Source: Phosphoribacter sp037045055 (GTDB lineage: Bacteria; Actinomycetota; Actinomycetes; Actinomycetales; Dermatophilaceae). From it: a stretch of 64,000 bases of DNA. Numbering within the stretch: position 1 is the first letter of the stretch; every line of letters begins with the position of its first letter. The notes under the pieces were generated by a model. The model was given only the letters and a program-made list of their open reading frames with translations, had not been told where the DNA came from and did not search any database. Below, in pieces: positions 50,845 to 59,162 of the stretch. Position numbers and translations under genes: made by a program. The stretch spans positions 558,001-622,000 of the forward strand of contig JBAOHJ010000002.1 in NCBI GenBank assembly GCA_037045055.1, written 5' to 3'.

Positions 50845-51821
50845 CCTCGATCCGCAAGAAGACCAAGCGTCACCTGATGATCTTCTCGGGGCGGGCCCAC
50901 CCGGTCCTGGCCGACCAGGTGGCCGCGGAGCTCGGCATCCATGTGGCCCCCACGCAGGCCTACGAGTTCGCCAACGGCGAGATCTTCGTGCGATACGAGG
51001 CGTCGGTGCGCGGCTGCGACGCATTCGTCATCCAGAGCCACACGGCGCCGATCAACCAGTGGATCATGGAGCAGCTCATCATGGTCGACGCGCTCAAACG
51101 CGCCTCGGCCAAGCGGATCACCGTGGTGCTGCCCTTCTACGGGTACGCCCGCCAGGACAAGAAGCACCGCGGGCGCGAGCCGATCTCGGCGCGCCTGATG
51201 GCCGACCTGTTCGCCACCGCCGGCGCGGACCGGCTGATGGCCGTGGACCTGCACACCGCCCAGATCCAGGGGTTCTTCGACGGGCCGGTCGACCACCTCA
51301 TGGCCCTGCCCCTGCTGTCCGAGCACGTGGTGGCGAGATACGGAGATCTCGACCTGGCCGTCGTCTCGCCCGACGCCGGCCGGATCAAGGTTGCCGAGTA
51401 CTGGTCTCGGGCGCTGCGCGGGGCGCCGCTGGCGTTCGTGCACAAGACCCGCGACGAGAGCCGGCCCAACCAGACCAAGGCCAACCGGATCGTCGGCGAG
51501 GTGGCCGGGCGCACCTGCATCCTCGTGGACGACATGATCGACACCGGCGGCACCATCACCCAGGCGGCCGACGCGCTGCGCGCGGCCGGCGCCGCGAACG
51601 TCGTCATCGCCGCGACCCACGCGATCCTCTCCGGCCCGGCGGTGCAGCGGCTCAAGGCGTGCGACATCGCCGAGGTCGTCGTCACGGACACGCTGCCCAT
51701 CCCCGACGAGCGCCGGTTCGACAGGTTGACGGTGCTGCCGATCGCCCCGTTGATCAGCCGGGCGATCAAGGAGGTCTTCGAGGACGGCTCGGTGACCAGC
51801 TTGTTCCCCGCGGGGGCCTGA
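50841..51821 (+). CDS. prs: Ribose-phosphate pyrophosphokinase
   Basis: This 326-aa enzyme makes PRPP from ribose-5-phosphate and ATP. Diagnostic segments are FANGEIFVRYEASVRG, VLPFYGYARQDKKHRGREPISARLMAD, VDLHTAQIQGFFDGPVDHL, VSPDAGRIKVAEYW and the PRPP loop ILVDDMIDTGGTITQAAD. It starts at the GTG within the glmU stop (GTGA). The glmU-prs pair is conserved in actinobacteria. Confidence 0.96.
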   Translation: MTSIRKKTKRHLMIFSGRAHPVLADQVAAELGIHVAPTQAYEFANGEIFVRYEASVRGCDAFVIQSHTAPINQWIMEQLIMVDALKRASAKRITVVLPFYGYARQDKKHRGREPISARLMADLFATAGADRLMAVDLHTAQIQGFFDGPVDHLMALPLLSEHVVARYGDLDLAVVSPDAGRIKVAEYWSRALRGAPLAFVHKTRDESRPNQTKANRIVGEVAGRTCILVDDMIDTGGTITQAADALRAAGAANVVIAATHAILSGPAVQRLKACDIAEVVVTDTLPIPDERRFDRLTVLPIAPLISRAIKEVFEDGSVTSLFPAGA

Positions 51822-51829
51822 GCGGACGC

Positions 51830-51853
51830 GCTCGGTGGGCAGAGCGGCCGAGC
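51830..51853. terminator. Hairpin between prs and the BNR-repeat gene
   Basis: GCTCGG and CCGAGC form a 6-bp stem around a 12-base loop, nine bases after the prs stop and between convergent genes. It is weak but well placed. Confidence 0.4.
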
Positions 51854-51877
51854 CCGGGCACCGGGTGGGGCAACGGC

Positions 51878-53572
51878 TCAGCCGGGGACCGGGTGGATCA
51901 CGTGGGCGACCACCGCGTCGGTGTTGCCGAACTGAGCCGGACACGCCAGGGCGGGCGCGGGCTTGACCGACGGGTCGGCCAGGGCTGGGTTGACGCCGGT
52001 GTCCCGTTGAGCTATCCGGTCGGCCATGTCCCCCCGGGCCGCCAGGCCCTGGTCGCGCAGGTAGCGCTGGTAGGCGTCGACCGCCGGGCAGCCGACCCCG
52101 CGGCGGGAGTCGGTGACGATCAGCCACGCGCCGGCGTGGTCGGACACGAGGGTGGCGTAGTCGCCCCAGAACTGCCGCCCGAGGCTGTTCTGCGCGCTCG
52201 CGGCCGGGTCGCTGGAGACCTCGCTCACCCGTTGCGGTGAGGACCACAGCAGCCCCGAGGTCGAGGACACGAGGTAGCTGTCGATAGCCGCGTTGCCGGT
52301 GCCGAACGTCGCGGGGTCGCCCGCCACCAGGGCTTGGTACCCGACGTCGACCCGCCCGGTGCCGGCCACGTCGAGCCCGGGGAAGAACGCGTACCCCTCG
52401 GCGGCACTGACCTGCACGGGCGCGCCCCAGCTCTCGCCTCGGTCCGCCGACCTGGCCACCACCACCCGGCCACCGTCTGGGGTGCGGGTCGCCCACGCGG
52501 CATACAGGATGGTGCTGCCGTCGCGGGGGTCGGCCGCGATGACGGGGAAACTGTTGGTGCGGAAGCTCGCGCCGGGGATGGGGTCGGCGATGTCCACCAC
52601 CGGCCCGATCGTCCGGGGCCGCGACCACCGGGCGCCGCCGTCGGTCGATATCGCGACGACCTGCTCGGCGCCCTGCTCGAAGGCGACGTAGACCGTGCCG
52701 TCCGGGCCCACCGCGCTCGAACTGCCCTGCCGCCCGTTGCCGGTGGCGTTGTTGCCGGCCGGGGACAGCTGCGTGGGCGCGTCGAAACGGCGAGCGCCGT
52801 CGGCGGAGACTGCGACCATCACCGGCTCGCTGCCGTTGCCGGTGGCCGTGGCGGATCGGAACTCGGTCCACGACAGGTAGACCCGCCCGAAGAACGGGCT
52901 GGTGGGGGAGGTGTCGACGGTGAGCCAGCTCTTGTCGTTGAAGTCCCGGCTGGCCGTCTTGGTGGTGCCGATCACCGGGGCCGACCAGGTGGCGCCGCCG
53001 TCGTCGGAGGCGCTGACGACGATGGACTCCAGGCCCTTGGCACCGGCCACCGAGGCGAGCGAGCTGTAGTACGCGCGGGCGCCGTGAGCGAAGGTGAAGC
53101 CGCCCTGTCCGTCGGGCTTGGGCCCGAAGACCACGACCGGGTCGCCGTCGGAGACCACGCCGGCACCCTGCCACGAGGGTTGGTCATCGAGCAGGCCGCG
53201 GTTGGTCCAGGTGCGCCCGCCGTCGGTCGAGGTGTAGACGCCGGAGGTGCCGACCCCGGCGACGAACGAGCAGTCCGAGTCGAGGGTGGCACCGCGGACC
53301 GGGCCCGGCCCGCAGGGCGGCTGGCGCTGCTCGTCGTTGGCGCCGGCGATCAACCGGGCCGAGTCGGTGGGGTCGACGGCGATGGTGGGCTCGTTCTGCT
53401 TGTTCGTCGGGAAGCGCGCGCTGGCCTCGGAGCTCGGGTCGCCGGCCACCTGGGGGGCGTTGGCCTGGGCCTGCCCGGGCCCCGGGTCGCCCGCGGCCGT
53501 CGGGCCAGGAGCGGTCAGCAGCGCCGCGCCCATGGCCGCGACCGCGGCGAGGCGTCGCAGGTGGCCGTGCAT
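51878..53572 (-). CDS. Secreted BNR/Asp-box repeat protein (sialidase-like)
   Basis: This 564-aa protein has a signal peptide (LRRLAAVAAMGAALLTAPGPTAAG). A beta-propeller-like body carries Asp-box repeats: STDGGRTW, SDDGGATW, STDGGARW and SADRGESW. Acidic segments such as NEPTIAVDPTDSARL precede the repeats. Sialidases share this fold, but the arginine triad cannot be placed with confidence, so hydrolase activity is unproven. GGAGG upstream supports the ATG at 53572; a longer frame to 53602 is less likely. Confidence 0.8.
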   Translation of the reverse strand: MHGHLRRLAAVAAMGAALLTAPGPTAAGDPGPGQAQANAPQVAGDPSSEASARFPTNKQNEPTIAVDPTDSARLIAGANDEQRQPPCGPGPVRGATLDSDCSFVAGVGTSGVYTSTDGGRTWTNRGLLDDQPSWQGAGVVSDGDPVVVFGPKPDGQGGFTFAHGARAYYSSLASVAGAKGLESIVVSASDDGGATWSAPVIGTTKTASRDFNDKSWLTVDTSPTSPFFGRVYLSWTEFRSATATGNGSEPVMVAVSADGARRFDAPTQLSPAGNNATGNGRQGSSSAVGPDGTVYVAFEQGAEQVVAISTDGGARWSRPRTIGPVVDIADPIPGASFRTNSFPVIAADPRDGSTILYAAWATRTPDGGRVVVARSADRGESWGAPVQVSAAEGYAFFPGLDVAGTGRVDVGYQALVAGDPATFGTGNAAIDSYLVSSTSGLLWSSPQRVSEVSSDPAASAQNSLGRQFWGDYATLVSDHAGAWLIVTDSRRGVGCPAVDAYQRYLRDQGLAARGDMADRIAQRDTGVNPALADPSVKPAPALACPAQFGNTDAVVAHVIHPVPG

Positions 53573-53667
53573 GGTCTGCACCTCCCTCCGATCCCGTCTC
53601 ACCCGACGGTACGCCGCGGCACCGACACCCGGTAGCCCGTTCGGGCAACGCTGTGGACGACGGCGGG

Positions 53668-54210
53668 TCAGCGACTACGGCGGCGGGCCCGGTATGCCGC
53701 GACCGCGGCCCGGTTGCCGCAGCCGCTCTCGCAGTACCGCCGGGACCGGTTCCTGGACAGGTCGACGACGAGGTTGTCGCAGTCGTCGGCGGCGCACTGC
53801 CCGAGCCGGTCGAGCGCGCCGGCGCGGACCACGTCGACGAGGGCCATCGCCGCCTCGACGGCCATCCGGGTGGCCAACGGCGCCTCCGGTGGGGTGGCGT
53901 GCAGGTGCCACCCCCACCCGTCGTGGTTGACCAGCCGGGGCACCGCGGCGGCCTGCTCGAGCAGCCGGTTCACCTGCTCGACGACGGTCGCCTCGTCGGC
54001 GGTCCACAGTCGCCGGATGGTCGGGCGCAGCGCGCGCACCTGCTGCACCTCGGTGTCGTCGTGGGTCCGGCTGCCGGTCCAGCGCCACGCGGCGACGAAG
54101 GCGTCGAGGGCCTCCACGGTGGTCAACCGGTCCGCGCCGTCGCCGGGCAGGGTGTTGGCCAGGCCGGCTGCGCCGCGCAACGCGTAAGCCGTGTCATCGG
54201 TGAACGTCAT
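53668..54210 (-). CDS. CGNR zinc finger (ABATE domain) regulator
   Basis: This 180-aa protein pairs an N-terminal ABATE-type ligand domain with a C-terminal CGNR zinc finger. The finger is QCAADDCDNLVVDLSRNRSRRYCESGCGNRAAVAAYRARRR in outline: two cysteine pairs, then CGNR and a basic helix. Such proteins are predicted stress-responsive DNA-binding regulators. The ATG at 54210 follows AGGAG by five bases. It diverges from the EamA gene across a strong palindrome. Confidence 0.9.
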   Translation of the reverse strand: MTFTDDTAYALRGAAGLANTLPGDGADRLTTVEALDAFVAAWRWTGSRTHDDTEVQQVRALRPTIRRLWTADEATVVEQVNRLLEQAAAVPRLVNHDGWGWHLHATPPEAPLATRMAVEAAMALVDVVRAGALDRLGQCAADDCDNLVVDLSRNRSRRYCESGCGNRAAVAAYRARRRSR

Positions 54211-54241
54211 GTTGACTCCTGACAAGCGCGAGAGCTAGTCT

Positions 54242-54267
54242 AGTCATCAGCATAAATGATGATGACT
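54242..54267. promoter_or_regulatory. Palindromic operator candidate between CGNR and EamA genes
   Basis: A 26-bp inverted repeat (AGTCATCAGCAT, two bases, ATGATGATGACT) matches at 11 of 12 arm positions. The region is markedly AT-rich for this genome. It begins 32 bp from the CGNR start and ends 18 bp from the EamA start, so a bound regulator could block both. The CGNR protein is the obvious candidate. Confidence 0.6.
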
Positions 54268-54284
54268 AATGACAGGTGCATTCC

Positions 54285-55352
54285 ATGACGACGACGGACA
54301 CCGGGCGGGTGGTGCGCGCGGTCCTGCGACAACCGGGCCCGGGGTCGGGCCCGCAGGTCCGCGTGCCCGCTCCACCGGGGCAGTCACCCGGCCGCGGCCG
54401 GCGACCGTGGGCCGGGCTGCGCCGCGGCGGCCGGCGCCGCGAGGTCGGCCCGCGCCGCGACGTCGGCCTGCTGGCCGCCCTGGCCTCGTGCCTGGCGTTC
54501 GGGTCGTCGGGACCGTTCGCCAAGTCGCTGCTGGCCACCGGGTGGTCCCCGGGCGCCGTGGTGCTGGCCCGGGTCGGGCTGGCCGGGCTCGTCCTGCTCG
54601 GCCCCGCGGCATATGCGCTGCGCGGGCGCTGGGGGACGCTGCGCCGCAACGTCGGGCTGTTGGCCGCCTACGGGATGGTCGCGGTCGCCGGGTGCCAGCT
54701 GGCCTTCTTCGCCGCGGTGAGCCGGCTGCCGGTCGGGGTCGCCCTGCTCGTGGAGTACCTCGGGGTCGTCCTGGTGGTCGGGTGGGTGTGGCTGCGCACC
54801 AGGCGGGCGCCGGGGCGCGTCACCGGGTTGGGCGTGGCGCTCGCGATCGCCGGCCTGGCGCTGGTCATCGACGTGTCGGGGGCCGGGTCGCCCGACCTGC
54901 TCGGCCTGGGTTGGGCGGGGCTGGCCGCGGTGGGGCTGGCCATGTACTTCGTCATCTCCGCACGGGCGGGCACCGCCCTGCCCGCCGTCGCCCTGGCCGC
55001 CGCAGGGATGCTCGTCGGCGCCGCCGCGCTCGGTGCCGCCGCCGCGGTGGGGGTGCTGCCGCTGCGGTTCGCCACGGCGCCGGTCGAGGTGGCCGGTGCG
55101 GTGGTGCCCTGGTGGGTGCCGGTCGCGGAGCTGTCCCTCGTCGCGGCGGCCGCGGCATACCTGCTCGGCACGGTGGGCGCGCGTCGCCTGGGCTCCACCG
55201 TGGCGTCGTTCGTCGGGCTCACCGAGGTGCTCTTCGCCGTGCTGCTCGCCTGGCTGCTGCTGGGGGAGTCCCCCCGGCCGGTGCAGGTCGTCGGGGGGGT
55301 GCTGGTGCTGGCCGGGGTGGCCGCGGTCCGGGCCGGCCAGCGGCCCGCGTGA
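54285..55352 (+). CDS. EamA/DMT-family exporter
   Basis: This 355-aa protein has a basic, Pro/Gly-rich N-terminal extension of about 60 residues followed by ten hydrophobic helices. Two EamA halves are visible: LAALASCLAFGSSGPFAKSLL to LVIDVSG, and LLGLGWAGLAAVGLAMYFVIS to LVLAGVAAVR. The family exports amino acids or small metabolites. Its regulator is probably the divergent CGNR protein. A GTG at 54276 is an alternative start. Confidence 0.88.
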   Translation: MTTTDTGRVVRAVLRQPGPGSGPQVRVPAPPGQSPGRGRRPWAGLRRGGRRREVGPRRDVGLLAALASCLAFGSSGPFAKSLLATGWSPGAVVLARVGLAGLVLLGPAAYALRGRWGTLRRNVGLLAAYGMVAVAGCQLAFFAAVSRLPVGVALLVEYLGVVLVVGWVWLRTRRAPGRVTGLGVALAIAGLALVIDVSGAGSPDLLGLGWAGLAAVGLAMYFVISARAGTALPAVALAAAGMLVGAAALGAAAAVGVLPLRFATAPVEVAGAVVPWWVPVAELSLVAAAAAYLLGTVGARRLGSTVASFVGLTEVLFAVLLAWLLLGESPRPVQVVGGVLVLAGVAAVRAGQRPA

Positions 55353-55455
55353 CGGGGCGACCGACCGCGGGTCCGAGGGGTGTGCGACGTGTAGCGTGTG
55401 ACGGCCGGGGGCGGTGGGTGCTCCCCGGTGTCCGCGATGTCGAGAGTGAGCCGCC

Positions 55456-56193
55456 GTGACCAGTGCCGCCACGCGGGTGCATGCCACCGCCGTCGTCGGC
55501 CCTGGAGTGGACCTCGGCGCCGGCGTGGTCGTCGGACCGCACGCCGTGCTGATGGGGCCGCTCGAGGTCGGCGACGAGGTCTGGGTGGGGCCGGGCGTGC
55601 ACCTCGGTGGCCCCCCGGAGATCGGGACCCTGCGCCACAACGTCCCCTGGGAGGGTGACCTCGACTACCACCCGGTGCGTATCGGCGCCCGGACCAGGCT
55701 GCGCGACGCGGTCACCATCCACCACGGCAGCGTCCGCGAGACCCTCGTCGGTGCCGACTGCCTGCTGTTCGCCGGGTCGTACGTCGCCCACGACGTGCAC
55801 ATCGGCGACGGCGTCACCCTGTCGGCCGGCACCAGCGTCGGCGGGCATGCGACGATCCGGTCCGGCGCCAACCTCGGCCTCAACGTGTCGGTGCATCAAC
55901 GGCGGGTCATCGGCCCGTTGGCCATGATCGGAATGGGCACGACCGTCACCCGCGACGTTCCACCGTACGCGACGGCCTACGGGGTGCCCCCGCGGGTCCA
56001 CGGCGTCAACGGTTTCGGGATGCGTCGGGCCGGGTTCGCCGACGAGGTGGCCGACCTGCTGCTTAAGATGTATGCCGGTACTGGCGACCCGGCCGCGCTG
56101 CCGGACGCTGTTCGCGCCGAGTTGGCGTGGTGGGACGCCGTGCCGGGCCGACGCCCCATGGCGTGGGCGACATCGCATCGGGGGGAACCATGA
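55456..56193 (+). CDS. LpxA-like acyltransferase, left-handed beta-helix
   Basis: This 245-aa hexapeptide-repeat protein has LpxA-type organisation. The helix contains IHHGSVRETLVGADCLLFAGSYVAHDVHIGDGV, with the position of the LpxA catalytic histidine (VAHD). It ends with RDVPPYATAYGVPPRVHGVNGFGMRRAGF, close to the LpxA C-terminal pattern. Lipid A is not made by Gram-positive actinobacteria, so an acyl transfer to another nucleotide sugar or glycan is more likely. It overlaps lhgO by four bases (ATGA). Confidence 0.82.
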   Translation: MTSAATRVHATAVVGPGVDLGAGVVVGPHAVLMGPLEVGDEVWVGPGVHLGGPPEIGTLRHNVPWEGDLDYHPVRIGARTRLRDAVTIHHGSVRETLVGADCLLFAGSYVAHDVHIGDGVTLSAGTSVGGHATIRSGANLGLNVSVHQRRVIGPLAMIGMGTTVTRDVPPYATAYGVPPRVHGVNGFGMRRAGFADEVADLLLKMYAGTGDPAALPDAVRAELAWWDAVPGRRPMAWATSHRGEP

Positions 56194-57377
56194 AACACGT
56201 CGTCGTCGTCGGGGCCGGGATCGTCGGGCTGGCCACGGCCGCCCGGCTGACGGCTCGGGGGGACCGGGTCACCGTGCTGGACAAGGAGCCGCGCCTGGCG
56301 GCCCACCAGACCGGGCGCAACTCGGGGGTCATCCATTCGGGCCTGTACTACGTGCCGGGGAGCAAGAAAGCGACGATGGCCGCCGCCGGCGTGGCGTCGA
56401 TGACGAGGTTCGCCGCCGAGCGCGGCATCGCCCTGCGGCATACCGGCAAGCTCGTCGTCGCCGTCGATGCCGACGAGGTCCCGCGGCTGCACGCCCTGAA
56501 CGAGCGCGCGCAGGCCAACGGCGTGCCGGCCACCCTCGTGGGTCCCGAGCAGGCCCGGGAGTACGAGCCGTACGCGCGCTGCGTGGAGGCCATGTGGGTG
56601 CAGTCCACGGCGATCGTCGACTACCCCGCGGTGTGCGCGGCGCTGGCCGAGGACGTCCGGGCCGCCGGTGGCGAGATCCGGCTGGGCGAGTCGTTCCACA
56701 CCGCCACCACCGAGGGCGCCGGGGTGGTCGTCGAGACCAGCTCCGCGGCGATCCGGGCCGACGCCTTGGTCACCTGCGCGGGCCTGTATGCCGACACCGT
56801 CACCGCCGCCTGCGGGTTGGACCCGGGCGCGCGGATCGTGCCGTTCCGCGGGGAGTACTTCGAGCTCGCCGAACCGCTGCACCATCTCGTCCGGGGCCTG
56901 ATCTACCCGGTGCCCGACCCCCGGTTCCCGTTCCTCGGGGTGCATCTGACGACCATGGTCCACGGCGGCGTGCACGCCGGACCCAACGCCGTCCTCGCGC
57001 TGCGCCGTGAGGGATACGCCTGGCGCGATATCGACGCCGGGGAGCTCGCCGAGTCGCTGCGCTGGCCCGGCCTGTGGCGGCTGGCCCGACGGAACTGGCG
57101 ACCTGGGGCGGCCGAGGTCTACCGGTCGCTCTCCCGACCCGCCTTCGCCCGGGCGCTGTCGCGTATGGTCCCCGGGATCGAGGCCGGGGACCTCGTCCCG
57201 GCGCCGGCCGGGGTGCGGGCCCAGGCGCTGGCCCGGGACGGGCGGCTCGTCGAGGACTTCCTCGTCGTCGGCGCCCCGCGACAGGTCCACGTGGTCAACG
57301 CCCCGTCGCCCGCGGCCACCGCGAGCCTGGAGATCGCGGCATACGTCGTCGATCGGCTCGACGAGACGATGCCCTGA
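56190..57377 (+). CDS. lhgO: L-2-hydroxyglutarate oxidase LhgO
   Basis: This 395-aa DAO-type flavoprotein oxidises L-2-hydroxyglutarate to 2-oxoglutarate. It has the FAD loop VVVVGAGIVGLATAARL and VLDKEPRLAAHQTGRNSGVIHSGLYY, which is characteristic of LhgO. VTCAGLYAD lies mid-protein, and VHLTTMVHGGVHAGPNAVLA precedes the C-terminal VNAPSPAATASLEIA. The ATG at 56190 sits within the upstream stop. A short hairpin follows. Confidence 0.92.
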   Translation: MKHVVVVGAGIVGLATAARLTARGDRVTVLDKEPRLAAHQTGRNSGVIHSGLYYVPGSKKATMAAAGVASMTRFAAERGIALRHTGKLVVAVDADEVPRLHALNERAQANGVPATLVGPEQAREYEPYARCVEAMWVQSTAIVDYPAVCAALAEDVRAAGGEIRLGESFHTATTEGAGVVVETSSAAIRADALVTCAGLYADTVTAACGLDPGARIVPFRGEYFELAEPLHHLVRGLIYPVPDPRFPFLGVHLTTMVHGGVHAGPNAVLALRREGYAWRDIDAGELAESLRWPGLWRLARRNWRPGAAEVYRSLSRPAFARALSRMVPGIEAGDLVPAPAGVRAQALARDGRLVEDFLVVGAPRQVHVVNAPSPAATASLEIAAYVVDRLDETMP

Positions 57378-57390
57378 TTCCGTTGGCGCG

Positions 57391-57407
57391 GAGGCGATTT
57401 CCGCCTC
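57391..57407 (+). terminator. Short hairpin after lhgO
   Basis: GAGGCG and CGCCTC form a perfect 6-bp stem with an ATTTC loop, 13 bases after the lhgO stop and 147 bases before rplY. A TAGGAT hexamer at 57422, just downstream, could serve as the -10 of rplY. Confidence 0.5.
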
Positions 57408-57554
57408 GGAGGGCGCACGGGTAGGATTCGGGGGTTGCCTCGGCGAGGGACGCGCCACGACGGCCCGTCCGTGATCGACGCAGGTGGAGGTCTCCGCCGG
57501 CGTGTCGTGCCCCGCGTCGAGGCCCGCCGCCCGACCCCTGCCCAGGAGTGACCC

Positions 57555-58196
57555 ATGTCCGAGATCAAGCTTGTCGCCGAGCGGCGCACCACGTTCGGCA
57601 AGGGCGCGGCCCGCCGGATCCGCCGCGACCACAAGATCCCCGCCGTCCTCTACGGTCACGGTACGGACCCGGTGCACATCACCCTCCCGGGGCACGAGAC
57701 GATGCTCGCGCTCAAGACCGCCAACGCCCTGCTGGCCATCGAGCTGGCCGGCGACACCCAGCTGGCCCTGGCCAAGGACGTCCAGCGCGACCCGATCAAG
57801 CCGGTCATCGAGCACGTCGACCTCGTCATCGTGCGGCGCGGCGAGAAGGTGACCGTCGACGTGCCCGTGCACACCGAGGGCGAGGCGGCCTCGGACGCCG
57901 TCGTCACTGTGGAGCACCAGGCGCTGTCGCTGCTCGTCGAGGCGACCGCCATCCCCGCGCACGTCGTCGTCTCCATCGAGGGCCTGGCCGTCGGGACCCA
58001 GGTCAAGGCGGGCGAGGTCCCCCTGCCCGAAGGCGCCGAACTCGTCACCGACCCCGAAGTCCTGGTCGTCAACGTGTCGGCGCAGGTGGCCGAGGAGCCC
58101 GAGGAGGGTGGCGCCGAGGGCGAGCCCTCCGCCGAGAGTGGCGCCAGCGCCGACGACACCGGGGCGCCGTCTTCGAGCGACGCCGGCGCCCAGTAG
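57555..58196 (+). CDS. rplY: 50S ribosomal protein L25 / general stress protein Ctc
   Basis: This 213-aa two-domain Ctc form of L25 binds 5S rRNA. The N-terminal L25 domain (about 1-92) has RRTTFGKGAARRIRRDHKIPAVLYG and VQRDPIKPVIEHVDL. The TL5-like C-terminal domain (93-180) is followed by an acidic Glu/Ser/Ala-rich tail. It is followed nine bases later by pth, a conserved actinobacterial pair. Confidence 0.95.
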   Translation: MSEIKLVAERRTTFGKGAARRIRRDHKIPAVLYGHGTDPVHITLPGHETMLALKTANALLAIELAGDTQLALAKDVQRDPIKPVIEHVDLVIVRRGEKVTVDVPVHTEGEAASDAVVTVEHQALSLLVEATAIPAHVVVSIEGLAVGTQVKAGEVPLPEGAELVTDPEVLVVNVSAQVAEEPEEGGAEGEPSAESGASADDTGAPSSSDAGAQ

Positions 58197-58205
58197 CCCC
58201 CCGCG

Positions 58206-58886
58206 ATGTCGACCTGGCTCGTCGTCGGGCTCGGCAACCCCGGCCCGCAGTACGCGGGCAACCGACACAACCTCGGCGCGTTCGTCGTCGGCGAGCTGGC
58301 CCGTCGGTATGCCGCCGGGACGGGTGCCGCGGTCTCCGGCGCGGTGGTGACCACGACGACCCTGACCCTGCTCAAGAGCCACAAAGCCCGAGCGCACGTG
58401 GCATCGGTGCGACTGGGCGGCGGGGCCGGCGGGGGCGGCGGCGTGCCGGTGCCGGGGGCGGCGGCCGTGCTCGCCGTGCCCGCGGCCGTGTTGGCCGTGC
58501 CCGCGGCATACGTCAACGAGTCCGGTGGGCCGGTGAAGGCGCTGCTGCGCTTCTACTCGGTGCCGATCGAACAATTGGTCGTCGTGCACGACGAGCTGGA
58601 CCTGCCCGCCGGGGCGGTGCGGCTCAAGCTCGACGGCGGCGAGGGTGGGCACAACGGGCTGCGCTCGGTGTCGACGGCCCTCGGCACGAAGGAGTATCTG
58701 CGGGTGCGGGTGGGGATCGGGCGCCCTCCCGGTCGGATGGACCCCGCGGACTTCGTGCTCCGCGACTTCTCGGCCACCGAGCGGCGCGACCTGCCGCTGA
58801 CCGTGTCGGACGCCGCGGACGCCGTCGAGGACCTCGTCTCGGAGGGCCTCGTCGTCGCCCAACAGCGTTGGCACAGTAAGGGGTAA
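58206..58886 (+). CDS. pth: Peptidyl-tRNA hydrolase
   Basis: This 226-aa enzyme recycles tRNA from stalled peptidyl-tRNA. Catalytic and binding residues are visible in VGLGNPGPQYAGNRHNLG (Asn and His), VHDELDLPAG (Asp) and GGHNGLRS (Asn). Compared with ordinary Pth, the loop before YVNESGG is expanded by a Gly/Val/Pro-rich insert and a duplicated AVLAVPA. It follows rplY by nine bases. Confidence 0.94.
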   Translation: MSTWLVVGLGNPGPQYAGNRHNLGAFVVGELARRYAAGTGAAVSGAVVTTTTLTLLKSHKARAHVASVRLGGGAGGGGGVPVPGAAAVLAVPAAVLAVPAAYVNESGGPVKALLRFYSVPIEQLVVVHDELDLPAGAVRLKLDGGEGGHNGLRSVSTALGTKEYLRVRVGIGRPPGRMDPADFVLRDFSATERRDLPLTVSDAADAVEDLVSEGLVVAQQRWHSKG

Positions 58887-59162
58887 GGCCTGGTGGGCGC
58901 CCCCGTCGCGCCCGGGGGTGACATGGACCATCGGTGACCATCTTGCGGGATAGCCCGATCGGGTGGTTGGGCCGGAGTGGGGCGCTCGTTTACCATTCCT
59001 TTAAGCGATGTTTCGCCGGAAGTATCAGGCGAGGCATGGTGGTCTCTTCGTCGATGTCGGAGCTGCGCGCCGGTCGGCGAGGGACCCTCGGGGTGGGTAT
59101 CTGCGGGTATGACACCGGCGTCGGCAGTTCGTCGGTGACTGTGGCTATGGGGGTTGGTACGC
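58887..59162. promoter_or_regulatory. Promoter region of the exopolysaccharide locus
   Basis: This 276-bp gap separates pth from the exopolysaccharide genes. It holds a distinctly AT-rich pocket, GTTTACCATTCCTTTAAGCG (about 58988-59007), the lowest-GC stretch nearby and a probable promoter. No convincing open frame is present. The opening bases include a GC-rich stem that may end the pth transcript. Confidence 0.5.
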
